A stretch of 64,000 nt of DNA from Kribbella pratensis (GTDB taxonomy: Bacteria; Actinomycetota; Actinomycetes; Propionibacteriales; Kribbellaceae). Both the position numbers and the translations under genes were made by a program. Below, in pieces: positions 40,724 through 49,622 of the stretch. Location of the stretch: positions 1,364,758 through 1,428,757 of the forward strand of contig NZ_SODU01000002.1 of the NCBI RefSeq assembly GCF_004366075.1, given 5' to 3'. The notes under the pieces were generated by a model. That model did not search any database and had not been told where the DNA came from. It saw only the letters and a program-made list of their open reading frames with translations. Numbering within the stretch: position 1 is the stretch's first letter; each line of letters opens with the position of its first letter.

Positions 40724-42817
40724 TCAGATCGTGGCGAAGGAGGGTGGGCCGGTGTCGGAGTTGTTCGGGGCGCGCACGCCCCAGACCGCGAACCGGGCTG
40801 CTTCCGCGCGGGTCGACTCGTCGGCGTGCCAGCGGCTCGGTCTCACACCCGACGCGGTGGCTGCGGGCGCTGCGGTCTCACCCCACGGATCATCTGCTGG
40901 GGTTGAGATTCGAGGCTTTGAGTTGCCGGCGGGCGTCGGCTCGCCGTCCGATGGCTCCGAGGGCGTGGGGTGCTCGCGCGGTGGCTGGGGTGGCCGGGAT
41001 GCGTCACCCGTTGGTTTGTGCGCCCGGGATGGGTCATCGAGTGGGCCCGCGGGCGTGGGGCGATCACCCGGCGGCTCGTGCGCTCGGAAGGCGGCCTCCG
41101 ATGGGCCCGAGGGCGTGCGGTGCTCGCGCGGCGGCCCGGGTAACCGGGGTGCGTCATCCGGTGGTTCTTGTGCCCGAGAGATGTCGTCCGATGGGCCCGA
41201 CGGCGTGGGGTGTTCGCTCGGTGGTTCGTGTGCCCGGGATGGGTCATCGGGTGGGCGCGAGGGCGTGGGGTGGTCGCCCGGTGGCTTGGGTGCTTGGGGT
41301 GTGTCGGCCGGTGGTTTGTGTGGGTGGCGGGGTGGGTCGGCCCAGGTGGGTCGGGTGACGTGGACTTGGCCGTTGGTGATGGTGATGGTCCAGTGGCCGT
41401 GGTGGAGGTCGGTGTGGTGGCGGCGGCAGACCAGGGCGAGGTTGTCGAGCTTGGTGTGGCCGCCGTCGATCCAGGAGATCAGATGATGTGCGTCGCACAT
41501 GACCGGTGGCGCGTTGCAGATGACGCAGCCGCGGTCGCGGGTGTTGAGGGCGCGGCGCATCGCGCGGGTGACGAGGCGTTCTCGGCGGCCGACGTCGAGG
41601 GGTTCGGAGTTGGAGCCGAGCACGATCGGGATGACGTTGGCGTCGCAGGCGAGGCGGCGGATGGTGGCCGCGGACAGGCCGTTGCTGTAGACGGTGTGCC
41701 CGATCGCGTCCGCGGTGGCCGCCTTCAGGTCCTGGAAGTCGATGGTGACGGTCAGGTTCGCCTTCGCCCCGAACCCAGGCACCACGTCACCACCTACCGC
41801 ACTACGGCCCGCTACCACGGCACCGTCCGTACCACTGCCCTGACCGGCTGTCGCCCCACCGTGCGAGCCAGCAACCGAGCCAGAGGCCGAGCTTGCTGCT
41901 GAGCCCTTGGCCGCGTCGGCGGTCGTGTCCGCCGCGGAACCGGCATCCGCTGAACGAGCAGAACCGGCCTCCGTGGAACCAGCCTGCGGGGAACCACCCT
42001 GCGGAGAACCAGCCTCCGGGGAGTCCGCCGCCGGGGAGTTTGCTGGTGCGGTGGGGCGGGGCATCGTCGGTGAAGGGGTGCCGGCGTCGAGGGCGGTGGC
42101 GGCGAGGGTGAGGGTGGTGGTGAGGGCGTCGGCTTGGCGTTTTTCGCGGGAGCGGGGGTCGGGCTGGCCGTCGAGGGTTTTGTGGGGGCGGGCGCCGGTG
42201 ACGATGAGGGTGCGGAAGAGTTCGGCGTTTTCGTTGGCAAGGTAGCCCTTGAACTTCACGCCGCGGTCGGCGGTCGTCAGGGTGAGGGATTCGCGGGCGG
42301 CGGCTTTGTGTTCTTCGGGTTCGGGGCCGTCGGTGTCGAGGATGTCGCGGGATTGTTCGGCGGCCTTGCGCAGGTCGGTCGGGGACAGGTGGCGGGCGAG
42401 GCGGACGAGTTCTTGTTCGGCGAACTCCAGATCGGCCACCGGCACCGTCGTCGGCACCTTCTCCAGCGCGGTGACGATTGCTTCGGCTTGCGCCGGCCGC
42501 AACACCACCTCAGGAATCTCCCCGTCCCGGTCGTCTGCCACATCGGCCACATCGGGGAGGGCGGCGGTGACGGCCGGGTACTTGCGTAGCGCGCGGGCCA
42601 GCCGGACGTCGCGGAAGGCGCGGGAGTGGTCGAGGCGGTAGCGGAACTCCAGGTACTGCACCATGTCACGGGCACCGACCCGTTCGGCGTACCCGGAGGA
42701 GTCCATCGCGGCGACCAGCCGCAACCGGCGCGTCTCGAGCAGCGCCAGCTCGGCATCAGCCTCGTCGAGAGCACGCGCCAGCTCCGCGTCGCTCATCAAC
42801 TCGGCCGGCTTGTCCAT
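40724..42817 (-). CDS. DUF222/HNH endonuclease-domain protein with repeat-expanded linkers
   Basis: A 697-residue protein against the usual 400-500. Residues 1-250 are DUF222 (ELARALDEADAELALLETRR, SREKRQADAL). Residues 258-350 are a Ala/Gly/Ser linker with SPxAG units. Residues 430-490 are the HNH nuclease with CVICNAPP, the HHLISWIDGGHT motif and HHTDLHH. Residues 495 to the end are a Pro-rich tail of about 20-residue units (HPTPSGPxDDxSRAHEPP). Such genes are numerous in actinobacteria and their role is unknown. ATG 42817 begins MDKPAELMSDAELA; an upstream in-frame start is less likely. Confidence 0.85.
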   Translation of the reverse strand: MDKPAELMSDAELARALDEADAELALLETRRLRLVAAMDSSGYAERVGARDMVQYLEFRYRLDHSRAFRDVRLARALRKYPAVTAALPDVADVADDRDGEIPEVVLRPAQAEAIVTALEKVPTTVPVADLEFAEQELVRLARHLSPTDLRKAAEQSRDILDTDGPEPEEHKAAARESLTLTTADRGVKFKGYLANENAELFRTLIVTGARPHKTLDGQPDPRSREKRQADALTTTLTLAATALDAGTPSPTMPRPTAPANSPAADSPEAGSPQGGSPQAGSTEAGSARSADAGSAADTTADAAKGSAASSASGSVAGSHGGATAGQGSGTDGAVVAGRSAVGGDVVPGFGAKANLTVTIDFQDLKAATADAIGHTVYSNGLSAATIRRLACDANVIPIVLGSNSEPLDVGRRERLVTRAMRRALNTRDRGCVICNAPPVMCDAHHLISWIDGGHTKLDNLALVCRRHHTDLHHGHWTITITNGQVHVTRPTWADPPRHPHKPPADTPQAPKPPGDHPTPSRPPDDPSRAHEPPSEHPTPSGPSDDISRAQEPPDDAPRLPGPPREHRTPSGPSEAAFRAHEPPGDRPTPAGPLDDPSRAHKPTGDASRPPQPPREHPTPSEPSDGEPTPAGNSKPRISTPADDPWGETAAPAATASGVRPSRWHADESTRAEAARFAVWGVRAPNNSDTGPPSFATI
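40760..41310 (-). repeat. Degenerate repeats encoding the Pro-rich tail of the HNH protein
   Basis: The tail consists of about five units of 20 residues (60 bp), with 12-residue shorter intercalated units such as DAPRLPGPPREH. Similar SPxAG units of 5 residues occupy 41900-42050 in the same gene. Unit size is a multiple of three here, so the frame is kept. Confidence 0.7.
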
Positions 42818-42918
42818 GTAGCAAAGCCTAGACACCGCCACCGACAGTTTTCCAAAGCCAGATCCCCTTGCTTCCAAGGGGTTCTGTTATCCACAGCCGA
42901 AACATGTTGTGGATCTTG

Positions 42919-43788
42919 CTATGGGCAACCGAGTAGTCGGGCGCCGTTCGCCCGGCAGACAGCGCGCAGCCAGTCGTCGCCCAGTTCCAGCGATTCCAGG
43001 GCGGTGAGTTGGACGGCGTACTCGTAAGGGATGTTGGGGAAGTCGGAGCCCAGGACGATGCGGTCCTGCAGATCGGCCAGTCGGGGCACCAGGTCGCGCG
43101 GGAACGGCATCAAGGACTCGGTGAAGGGTGTCAGCGCCATCGTGGTGTCGAGATGCACGTTCGGGTACGACGTGAGCGCGAGATGCTCGGCGTACTCCGG
43201 CATTCCGAGGTGCGCGATCACCGCGGTCAACTGGGGATGCCGTCGCAGTACTTCACCCATCGGCCCGGGACCGGTGTGCCGTCCGGGGATCGGCCCGGAT
43301 CCGCAATGAACGACAACAGGTACGCCGGCCTCAGCGAGCTGGCCCCATACGTCGTCGAGCTCACCGGACCGTGGATCGTAGTCGCCGACCTGGACATGCA
43401 CCTTGAAGATTCGGGTCCCCAAGTCCAACGCCTCGCGGACATACCCAGCCGCTGAAGGCTCGGGGAAGAACGTCCCGCTCGTCACACAACCGGGCGTCAC
43501 GGCCGCGAAGTCCCGCGCCCACGCGTTCAGCGACGCGGCCATACCGGGCTTGTGCGGATAGACCAGCGCCGGAAACGCCCGCACCCCTAACGAATCCAGC
43601 GTTTTCAGCCGCTCCTCGACCGAGGTCCGGTAGGTGATCGGCCACTCGGTCCCGTAGTGCTCGGACGCCTGGTCGAAGTACGCCCAGACCGCGTTCATCA
43701 CCCGGTCCGGCAGGAAATGCACATGCACATCCACCAGCCCGTCGAGCCCAAGCCGCCGCCACCACGCCGGAACTTCAGAGTCACGCAC
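42919..43788 (-). CDS. Amidohydrolase-superfamily protein
   Basis: A 289-residue metal-dependent TIM-barrel hydrolase or decarboxylase of the amidohydrolase 2 group. The first metal motif is DVHVHF near residue 20, then HVQVGD and VVVHCGSG, and a final catalytic Asp in VLGSDFPN near residue 250. Substrate unknown. It starts 4 bp after the ATP-grasp stop and is last in a four-gene minus-strand run. Relatives include ACMSD-type decarboxylases, which cannot be distinguished here. Confidence 0.85.
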   Translation of the reverse strand: MRDSEVPAWWRRLGLDGLVDVHVHFLPDRVMNAVWAYFDQASEHYGTEWPITYRTSVEERLKTLDSLGVRAFPALVYPHKPGMAASLNAWARDFAAVTPGCVTSGTFFPEPSAAGYVREALDLGTRIFKVHVQVGDYDPRSGELDDVWGQLAEAGVPVVVHCGSGPIPGRHTGPGPMGEVLRRHPQLTAVIAHLGMPEYAEHLALTSYPNVHLDTTMALTPFTESLMPFPRDLVPRLADLQDRIVLGSDFPNIPYEYAVQLTALESLELGDDWLRAVCRANGARLLGCP

Positions 43789-43792
43789 GCCC

Positions 43793-45028
43793 CTAGCCTG
43801 CCTGATCGGCCACCCAGTGGTCAGTAAGGCCCTTGAAGTGGGCCATGAACTTGTCCTGTTCGTGCGGCGGGTACGTCGCGGCGACGGTCTCCTGGAGTAT
43901 CCGGGCGAAGTCCGGGCCGGCCACCCAGTCCCGGACCCGCAGGTCGAAGTCGCCCAGATGGGCGGCGCACCATTCGTGGTACTTCGCGGTTTCGAAGTGC
44001 TCGTCCGCGAGGGCCAGGTACGCGTTCAGTTTGGCGTCGTAGTCCAGAGATGAGTCGTCCGCGATCTCGAAGTACCGCTCGGTGTGCAGGTCCACCGATG
44101 AACGGCGGCCGGTCGCCAGGCAGAAGACCGACCACTTCACCAGAGCACTCAGCGCCCACGGGAAGTAGTAGTGCAAGGACGTCACCGCGACGTCCGGGCA
44201 GGCGTTGGCGTAGTCGATCGGGTGCACCGAGTCGCCCTTGACCAGCATCTCGCAGGAGTTGAACTCCCAGCCGAAGAACGCGTTCACGATCCGGCTGATT
44301 GCGACCGCTTCGTGGCCGGCGGCGGGGCTGAGGAAGTCGTGCGAGACGGCGTACCGGTTGTGCATCGGCTCGTCCGGGCGGAAGTCCATCACCATCGTCT
44401 CGGCGCCGATCGACAGTGCCCGCGCGAACTTGTCGTACTCGATCGTCGCCTGCAGGTGCATCAGCATCTCGCCGGACTCGTCGTACGCGCGGTGCAGGTC
44501 GTCGGGGTTGTTGATCCGGGACACGCCTCGCCAGCCGCCGCCGTCGAACGGCTTCATGTACAGCGGGTACCCGAGGTCGTCGGCGATCGCGTCCAGGTCG
44601 AACGGCCGGTTGTACGTCGCCGACGTGTACGCCCAGCGCACGTTGTCGAGCGGGTTCTTGTACGGCACCAGTACGGTCCGCGGGATCTTCAGGCCGAGGC
44701 GGAGCATCGCGCAGTACGCCGAATGCTTCTCCATGGACTGGAACGTGAACGGGGAGTTCAGCAGGTACGTGCCGTTCATCAGCGCGGCCTTCTTCAGCCA
44801 CTCGCGCGGGTGGTAGTACCAGTACGCGAGCCGGTCGATCACGAGTCCGACGCGCACCGGATCGTTCAGGTCGAACGGCTCGATGGTCAGCCGCCGGGAC
44901 CCGAACTCGTGCTCGTGCCCGTCGATCGTCACCGGCCCGACCCGCTGCAGCAACGCCTCGAACGCCTGCGGCCAGTCCTCCTCGGCGCCCAGCAACAACC
45001 CGATCAGATGACGCGAACGATCAGCCAC
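43793..45028 (-). CDS. ATP-grasp superfamily protein
   Basis: A 411-residue protein with RimK-like ATP-grasp landmarks: LNSPFTFQSMEKHSAYCAMLRLGLKIPRTVLVP, the lysine segment YPLYMKPFDGGGWRGVSRI, and HPIDYANACPDV near the metal-binding end. ATP-grasp enzymes join a carboxylate to an amine or thiol via an acylphosphate. GTG 45028 has AAGGAG upstream. The start gap contains purine-rich microsatellite. It stands between an esterase gene and an amidohydrolase gene on one strand; the product is unknown. Confidence 0.8.
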   Translation of the reverse strand: MADRSRHLIGLLLGAEEDWPQAFEALLQRVGPVTIDGHEHEFGSRRLTIEPFDLNDPVRVGLVIDRLAYWYYHPREWLKKAALMNGTYLLNSPFTFQSMEKHSAYCAMLRLGLKIPRTVLVPYKNPLDNVRWAYTSATYNRPFDLDAIADDLGYPLYMKPFDGGGWRGVSRINNPDDLHRAYDESGEMLMHLQATIEYDKFARALSIGAETMVMDFRPDEPMHNRYAVSHDFLSPAAGHEAVAISRIVNAFFGWEFNSCEMLVKGDSVHPIDYANACPDVAVTSLHYYFPWALSALVKWSVFCLATGRRSSVDLHTERYFEIADDSSLDYDAKLNAYLALADEHFETAKYHEWCAAHLGDFDLRVRDWVAGPDFARILQETVAATYPPHEQDKFMAHFKGLTDHWVADQAG

Positions 45029-45039
45029 AAGAGCTCCTT

Positions 45040-45114
45040 GAGTCCAGGGAAGGAAGGAAAGAAGGAAAGAAGGTGGTGGGTCTCCTCGAAGGGGAGGTGG
45101 TGGTGGGTCTCCTC
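45040..45114. repeat. Purine-rich microsatellite and duplicated segment before the ATP-grasp gene
   Basis: (G)GAAGGAAA-like units fill 45049-45071, followed by GGTGGTGGGTCTCCTC present twice (ending at 45087 and 45114). On the minus strand this puts two GAGGAG sites and a pyrimidine tract in the 84-bp intergenic leader. Confidence 0.7.
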
Positions 45115-45859
45115 AGCAGAATCGGGGCAGGTGGTGGGCGATTTGCTGCTGCCACCAGGGCCAGTCGTGTGCTACGTCGTACCCCCACATGTCCAGCTCA
45201 TGCGGGATGCCTTTCTGCTCCAGGAGCGCCGCAGTCGCGCGAGCGGACGGCAGCGAGCCGGTCGGGTTGGTCTCCCAGTCACCTTGACCCACGGTGAGCA
45301 GGATGAACAGCCGCCCGCGCAACCATTCCAGGTGATCACCGGACAAACCAGGCAGGTAGTCGGCCGGGTTGTTGAAGTACGTCGCCTCGCCGCGCTCGCC
45401 CCACGCGTGCCAGCTGGCCGCATCGTAGTTGCCCGACTGGCAGATCGCGACCGGGAACAGGTCGGCCCGCTTGAACGCGAAGTTCAGTGCGTGGAACGCA
45501 CCGAGGCTGCAGCCGGTCGTGATGATGTCGCCGGCCCCCGGCGAGTCCGACCCGATCGTCGGCACCACCTGGTTCACGATCCAGGACTCGTACAGCTCGT
45601 GCCGGCGGGCCCGGTCCTCGAGCTGGATGCTGCGGTCCGACCAGCTCACGTGGTCGTAGGAGTCGACGCAGTACAACTTGACCCGCCCGGCCTCGATCAG
45701 CGAAGCGACTGCGCCGACCATGCCGTTGTTCTCGTAGTCCCAGGCGCGTCCCTGCTCGCTCGGGAAGACCAGCACCGGGCGGCCGAAATGGCCGTACCGG
45801 ATCAGCGTTCCGCGGCGGTCAAGCCCCGGCGCCTCCAACTCGACCTGCTCCCGTTCCAT
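45113..45859 (-). CDS. Alpha/beta hydrolase, esterase-D-like
   Basis: A 248-residue protein with the nucleophile elbow GCSLGAFHA near residue 117, an Asp-bearing segment VGQGDWETN and a late His in DVAHDWPWWQQQ. It belongs with the putative esterase/PHB-depolymerase-like (esterase D) group. The ATG at 45859 lies inside the end of the preceding gene (overlap 41 bp), so the two are co-translated. Substrate not known; a carboxylic ester or S-ester acyl substrate is family-based only. Confidence 0.82.
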   Translation of the reverse strand: MEREQVELEAPGLDRRGTLIRYGHFGRPVLVFPSEQGRAWDYENNGMVGAVASLIEAGRVKLYCVDSYDHVSWSDRSIQLEDRARRHELYESWIVNQVVPTIGSDSPGAGDIITTGCSLGAFHALNFAFKRADLFPVAICQSGNYDAASWHAWGERGEATYFNNPADYLPGLSGDHLEWLRGRLFILLTVGQGDWETNPTGSLPSARATAALLEQKGIPHELDMWGYDVAHDWPWWQQQIAHHLPRFC

Positions 45860-46895
45860 CAGCCCCACCCCAGGTCCGTCGCAGTAGATCCGTCAGATCA
45901 GGATCCAGCACATCTCGCCAGGCTGTGAAGTTGTGCATGTCGGGAGTTTCGTCCAGCGTCACATCCAGCCCGAGCTCGGCCAGTCGCGCCGCCATCACCC
46001 GGTTGTTGTGCACGTTCTCCTCGGTCGTCCCCGCGGTGATCCCGACCGGCGGCGTACTCGGCGCCGTGGTTGCCGACAGCACCTGCTCGACGAACCCGGT
46101 CACCTCGGCGTAGAACTCGAAGTTCGACTCCTGCGGATCGGTCTCCGGCGTGAAGAACGACCCGGACTGCAGGAACAGCCCGGCGAACGTCCCCGGGAAG
46201 CTCCACTCCGCGTGCAGCGCCGCGAGCGCCCCCAGGCTCGCCCCCATCATCGCGGGCCGACGGCTCTGGTACTGCGCCCGCACGGCCGGTACGACGTACT
46301 GCGTCAAGGACACGGCGTACTGCGGGTTCGCGGCGTACCAGAGGTTTCGGGCGGTCGGCTCGATCAGCGCCAGCCGGAACGGCGGCAGCGCGGACTCGGC
46401 GATCATCGCGCCGGCGTACTGCGCCAGACCGGCGTACGCGGCGAACTCCGGACCATCGTGGGCGAGCAGGAGAGGCAGGTCGAACGACGGTGCGATGCCC
46501 TCCGGCGCCCAGACCTGCACGTTGACCTGCCCGACGGGGGACTCGACGGTCACCGCGGTGAGCGTCGACGAGATCGGCTGCACGGCGAGCCAGGCGGGCT
46601 CGACGTACCCGGGCAACGGCAGCCAGGAATGGTGCCCGAACGCTCCGTCGACGGTCCGTGGATTGGTCGGATCCGCTCGCGTGCCGAGGTTGGCGATGTC
46701 GAACAGGTACTCCATCCGGTGCACCGACGGCCGGGGCAACCGCAGCTCCCAGCCGTAGTCGACCGGCTTGAACTCGAGCAGCTCCGCCGCGAGGCCCAGC
46801 TCCTGCCACAGCCGGACGCCGCTGAACGCATGCGTGGGGTCGTCGAGGCGGAACACCACTTCGGCTCCCTCGACCGCGCTCACGTGTGCAGGCAT
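45819..46895 (-). CDS. Esterase of the enterochelin-esterase/esterase-D fold
   Basis: A 358-residue protein with an N-terminal beta-sandwich (VVFRLDDPTHAFSGVRLW, MEYLFDIANLGT), as in Fes-like enterochelin esterases, and a C-terminal alpha/beta hydrolase with MGASLGALAALH and DMHNFTAW for the His. Fes-type members hydrolyse siderophore esters, but no siderophore genes are close. It is the first of four minus-strand genes. The start ATG at 46895 gives MPAHVSAVEGAEVVF. Confidence 0.82.
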   Translation of the reverse strand: MPAHVSAVEGAEVVFRLDDPTHAFSGVRLWQELGLAAELLEFKPVDYGWELRLPRPSVHRMEYLFDIANLGTRADPTNPRTVDGAFGHHSWLPLPGYVEPAWLAVQPISSTLTAVTVESPVGQVNVQVWAPEGIAPSFDLPLLLAHDGPEFAAYAGLAQYAGAMIAESALPPFRLALIEPTARNLWYAANPQYAVSLTQYVVPAVRAQYQSRRPAMMGASLGALAALHAEWSFPGTFAGLFLQSGSFFTPETDPQESNFEFYAEVTGFVEQVLSATTAPSTPPVGITAGTTEENVHNNRVMAARLAELGLDVTLDETPDMHNFTAWRDVLDPDLTDLLRRTWGGADGTGAGRVGGAGA

Positions 46896-46938
46896 CCAAC
46901 TACCGTAGCGACGTAAACACTGACAAGGGCTGTCAGTG

Positions 46939-47301
46939 ATGGCGTTCTATCGTGGGAAGGTGGTCGATCTCACCGATATCCGCGAAATCACCGCGGACCT
47001 TCCGCGCAGCTACGAGGTACTGGTCCGGGACCGGATCAAGTTCCGCGTCGGCCAGATCGTCTATCTCGCGGTCGCGGCCGACGAGCAGACCATCGGCCTC
47101 GGCTTCCCGCGCGAGGAACGCGCCGCCGCCCTCGCCGCCGAGCCGGACAAGTTCCTTCCGCCGCGCCCGTCCGACGAGCGCTTCCAGTGGATCGAGCTCA
47201 ACCTGGCAGCCGTCGAGTACGACGAACTCCGCGAGCTGATCCTCGACGCCTGGGCGATGTGCGTCCCGAAGAAGGTCCGCGCCGAGTACTTCGGAACCTA
47301 G
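46939..47301 (+). CDS. MmcQ/YjbR-like protein
   Basis: A 120-residue protein whose end LRELILDAWAMCVPKKVRAEY matches the CyaY-like MmcQ/YjbR family, with a preceding FQWIELNLAAVEYDE. The family is often annotated as DNA-binding, on thin evidence. ATG 46939 (GTG 46936 is also in frame) lies 11 bp after AAGGG. It is divergent from the esterase gene, with 43 bp between starts. Confidence 0.65.
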   Translation: MAFYRGKVVDLTDIREITADLPRSYEVLVRDRIKFRVGQIVYLAVAADEQTIGLGFPREERAAALAAEPDKFLPPRPSDERFQWIELNLAAVEYDELRELILDAWAMCVPKKVRAEYFGT

Positions 47302-48398
47302 GCGGAGGTCACGACGACGGGCGTGTCCTTGCTGCCGATCAGGCCGAGGAGCTCACCGGCTTCGGCCTCGATCGCTTCCCGGTCGGCGGCGGTGACCGGA
47401 CCGTGGGTGGTGACCCGCAGACTCGGATCGGCGCCGCGGTGATGACGCCAGTCCGCCGCGTAGTCGCCGTCGATCAGGACGGTGCCCATCGCGGCGCCGT
47501 TGCCGGGTGGCAGCGGTACCTGCCGGCCCCGCGGGTTGACCCGCCGCCGATCCGCGTGTGACAGCAGCAGATTGTCGAACTCCGGCAGGAACCGCACCGG
47601 CGCGGGCGTCTCCGCGTCAAGCAGTGGGCCGTCCGGTACGTCGTACAGCTCCCGCCCGTCCTCGTCGGCGTACACGCGCAACCCGGGCCGGAGCCGGTCG
47701 ACGACCTCACGCAACCTCGTCAGCCCCGACCACATCTGTACGTCGGCCACACTCGCCGGACCGAACGCCGCCAGGTACCGCAGGACGAGCGCGTCGATCG
47801 AAGGATCCGCCACCGGCGAGCGGCCGAGCCAGCTCTCGATCGTCTGCAGCGCGGCCGGACCGGTCTGACCCCAGACTCCGCGGGGCGTGACCTGGACTGT
47901 GCCGGTCAGATAGCTGACCGCGTACGCCATCGCGTTCGCGTCCCAGTCCGGCCAGCGCTCGCCGAGCACCTCACGGAGCCGGCTGCGGCTGTACGGCTCC
48001 CGGCTCAGCAGATCAGTGCCGAACGCAACAACGGCGTCGATATCGGCCCCGGCCAACTGCTTGCCGAACGCGCCCCGGAACCCGCGATCCGCGACCGGAT
48101 GCACGAGCCGCCACAGCCGCAGGCAGTCCTCGGCCGTGACCAGATGGATCGTGGCCCGCATCAGCGACGTACGAACCGCGTGGCGTGCGGTCATCAACGC
48201 GGACAAGTCAGCCGGGTCGAAGCCCTCCAGCCTCGACCAGAGCGCCACGTACGGCGCCAAGGGGGCCTGCGCCTGCAGCCCCACCAGCCGCTCGATCAAC
48301 TCGGCGACCGGCCCACTCTCCCGACGCAGCAGCTGCTGACGCTGGAGGGTCGCACGGTTGAGTTCCCGCCGGCTGAGCACGCGAATCGAGGCGTTCAT
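47298..48398 (-). CDS. Winged-helix DNA-binding domain protein (HTH_42)
   Basis: A 366-residue member of the winged-helix family called DUF1006/HTH_42 (related to the AlkX/YcaQ glycosylases). Landmarks are LIERLVGLQAQAPLAPYVALWSRL, a TIHLVTAEDCLRLWRLV stretch and YLAAFGPASVADVQMWSGL. Family members include DNA interstrand-crosslink glycosylases. Start ATG 48398 overlaps the end of the upstream epoxide hydrolase gene by 4 bases; the longer upstream frame overlaps coding sequence. Confidence 0.85.
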   Translation of the reverse strand: MNASIRVLSRRELNRATLQRQQLLRRESGPVAELIERLVGLQAQAPLAPYVALWSRLEGFDPADLSALMTARHAVRTSLMRATIHLVTAEDCLRLWRLVHPVADRGFRGAFGKQLAGADIDAVVAFGTDLLSREPYSRSRLREVLGERWPDWDANAMAYAVSYLTGTVQVTPRGVWGQTGPAALQTIESWLGRSPVADPSIDALVLRYLAAFGPASVADVQMWSGLTRLREVVDRLRPGLRVYADEDGRELYDVPDGPLLDAETPAPVRFLPEFDNLLLSHADRRRVNPRGRQVPLPPGNGAAMGTVLIDGDYAADWRHHRGADPSLRVTTHGPVTAADREAIEAEAGELLGLIGSKDTPVVVTSA

Positions 48399-49561
48399 CG
48401 GCCAAGCGTACGGAAGAAGGAGCGCACGTCCTGGACCAGCAACTTGCCGCACTCCATAGCGGGGAAGTGACCGCCCTCGGTGAAGTCCGACCAGTGCGAG
48501 ATCCGCTGCTCCGGATCGGCGATGCGCCGAACGACCGGGCTGCTGTTGAAGACGGCCCAGCCGGCCGGCACCGACGACTCGGCGACCCAGCCGAGCCTGG
48601 AGTGCGCCGCCTCGTACAGGAACCGGGCCGCGCTCGCGCCCGCCCGGCAGAACCAGTAGATGCTGACCAGCGTCAACAGCTGGTCGCGATCCACCGACTC
48701 CTCGGGCGACTTGGCCGGATCCGTCCACATCTGGAACTTCTCCGCGATCCACGCCAGCTGCGCGACCGGGGAGTCGGTCAGCGCGGCCGCGATCGTGTCC
48801 GGCGTGTGGTTCTGCAGATCCAGATAACCACGTCCCGCCTGCCAGGCCGCCTTGGCCTCCGCGATGACTGCCAGATCCTTCTCGTCGAGGTCGTCCGGCA
48901 GCGGCACGAACTCCCCTGCCAGCCCGAGCGTGCCTCGATCGCTGTTGATGTGTGTGCCGATCACCCGGTCGGGCACCGTCGCCCCGAGATGCCCGGTGAT
49001 GCCGGCGCCGATGTCGCCGCCCTGCGCGGCGAACCTCTCGTAGCCGAGCCGCGTCATCAGCTCAGCGAATGCGGCAGTGGTTCGCCCGAGCTCCCAGCCG
49101 CCGGCGGACAACGGCGTCGAGAACCCGAACCCCGGCAAGAACGGTACGACGACGTGGAAGGCGTCCGCGGCCTGGCCTCCGTGTGCGACCGGGTCCGACA
49201 GAGGTCCGAGCAGGCGGAGGAACTCGACGGCCGATCCGGGATAGCCATGGCTGATCAGCAACGGCATCGCGTCCGGCTCGGGTGAGCGGACGTGGAAGAA
49301 GTGGATGACCTGCCCGTCGATCTCGGTCGTGTACTGCGGATAGCGGTTGAGCTCCTGCTCCGCCTTCCGCCAGTCGTACGACGTACGCCAGTACTCGGCC
49401 AAGTCGTACAGATAGCCGCCGGGGATGCCGCGGCTCCAGTCGTCGGCGTCTCCCGCGACGGGACGCGGCCGACGCGTGTGTTCGAGCCGGAACGCGAGGT
49501 CGGCCAGGTCGGCCTCGTCGATGTCGATCAGAAACGGACGGATCTGGTGTGTGTTGGTCAT
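48395..49561 (-). CDS. Epoxide hydrolase (EHN-domain alpha/beta hydrolase), second copy
   Basis: A 388-residue paralogue of the gene at 7155. IRPFLIDIDEADLADLAFRL starts the EHN domain, HGYPGS the oxyanion motif, Asp183 in GGDIGAGITG is the nucleophile, and EGGHFPAME provides the catalytic His. It hydrolyses epoxides to diols by family knowledge. It is divergent from a WYL regulator, with a perfect 27-bp inverted repeat in between, and overlaps the HTH_42 gene by 4 bases. Control by the WYL protein is likely. Confidence 0.9.
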   Translation of the reverse strand: MTNTHQIRPFLIDIDEADLADLAFRLEHTRRPRPVAGDADDWSRGIPGGYLYDLAEYWRTSYDWRKAEQELNRYPQYTTEIDGQVIHFFHVRSPEPDAMPLLISHGYPGSAVEFLRLLGPLSDPVAHGGQAADAFHVVVPFLPGFGFSTPLSAGGWELGRTTAAFAELMTRLGYERFAAQGGDIGAGITGHLGATVPDRVIGTHINSDRGTLGLAGEFVPLPDDLDEKDLAVIAEAKAAWQAGRGYLDLQNHTPDTIAAALTDSPVAQLAWIAEKFQMWTDPAKSPEESVDRDQLLTLVSIYWFCRAGASAARFLYEAAHSRLGWVAESSVPAGWAVFNSSPVVRRIADPEQRISHWSDFTEGGHFPAMECGKLLVQDVRSFFRTLGR

Positions 49562-49578
49562 GCTTCGACCGTAGAAGC

Positions 49579-49605
49579 CATTGCGGAAGACTTTCTTCCG
49601 CAATG
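49579..49605. promoter_or_regulatory. Perfect inverted repeat, operator of the divergent WYL regulator
   Basis: CATTGCGGAAGA (49579-49590) and its exact reverse complement (49594-49605) flank CTT. It sits between the epoxide hydrolase start (49561) and the WYL gene start (49623), in the 61-bp gap, and so overlaps both promoters. Confidence 0.8.
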
Positions 49606-49622
49606 TCGGCCATCCTGGAGAA

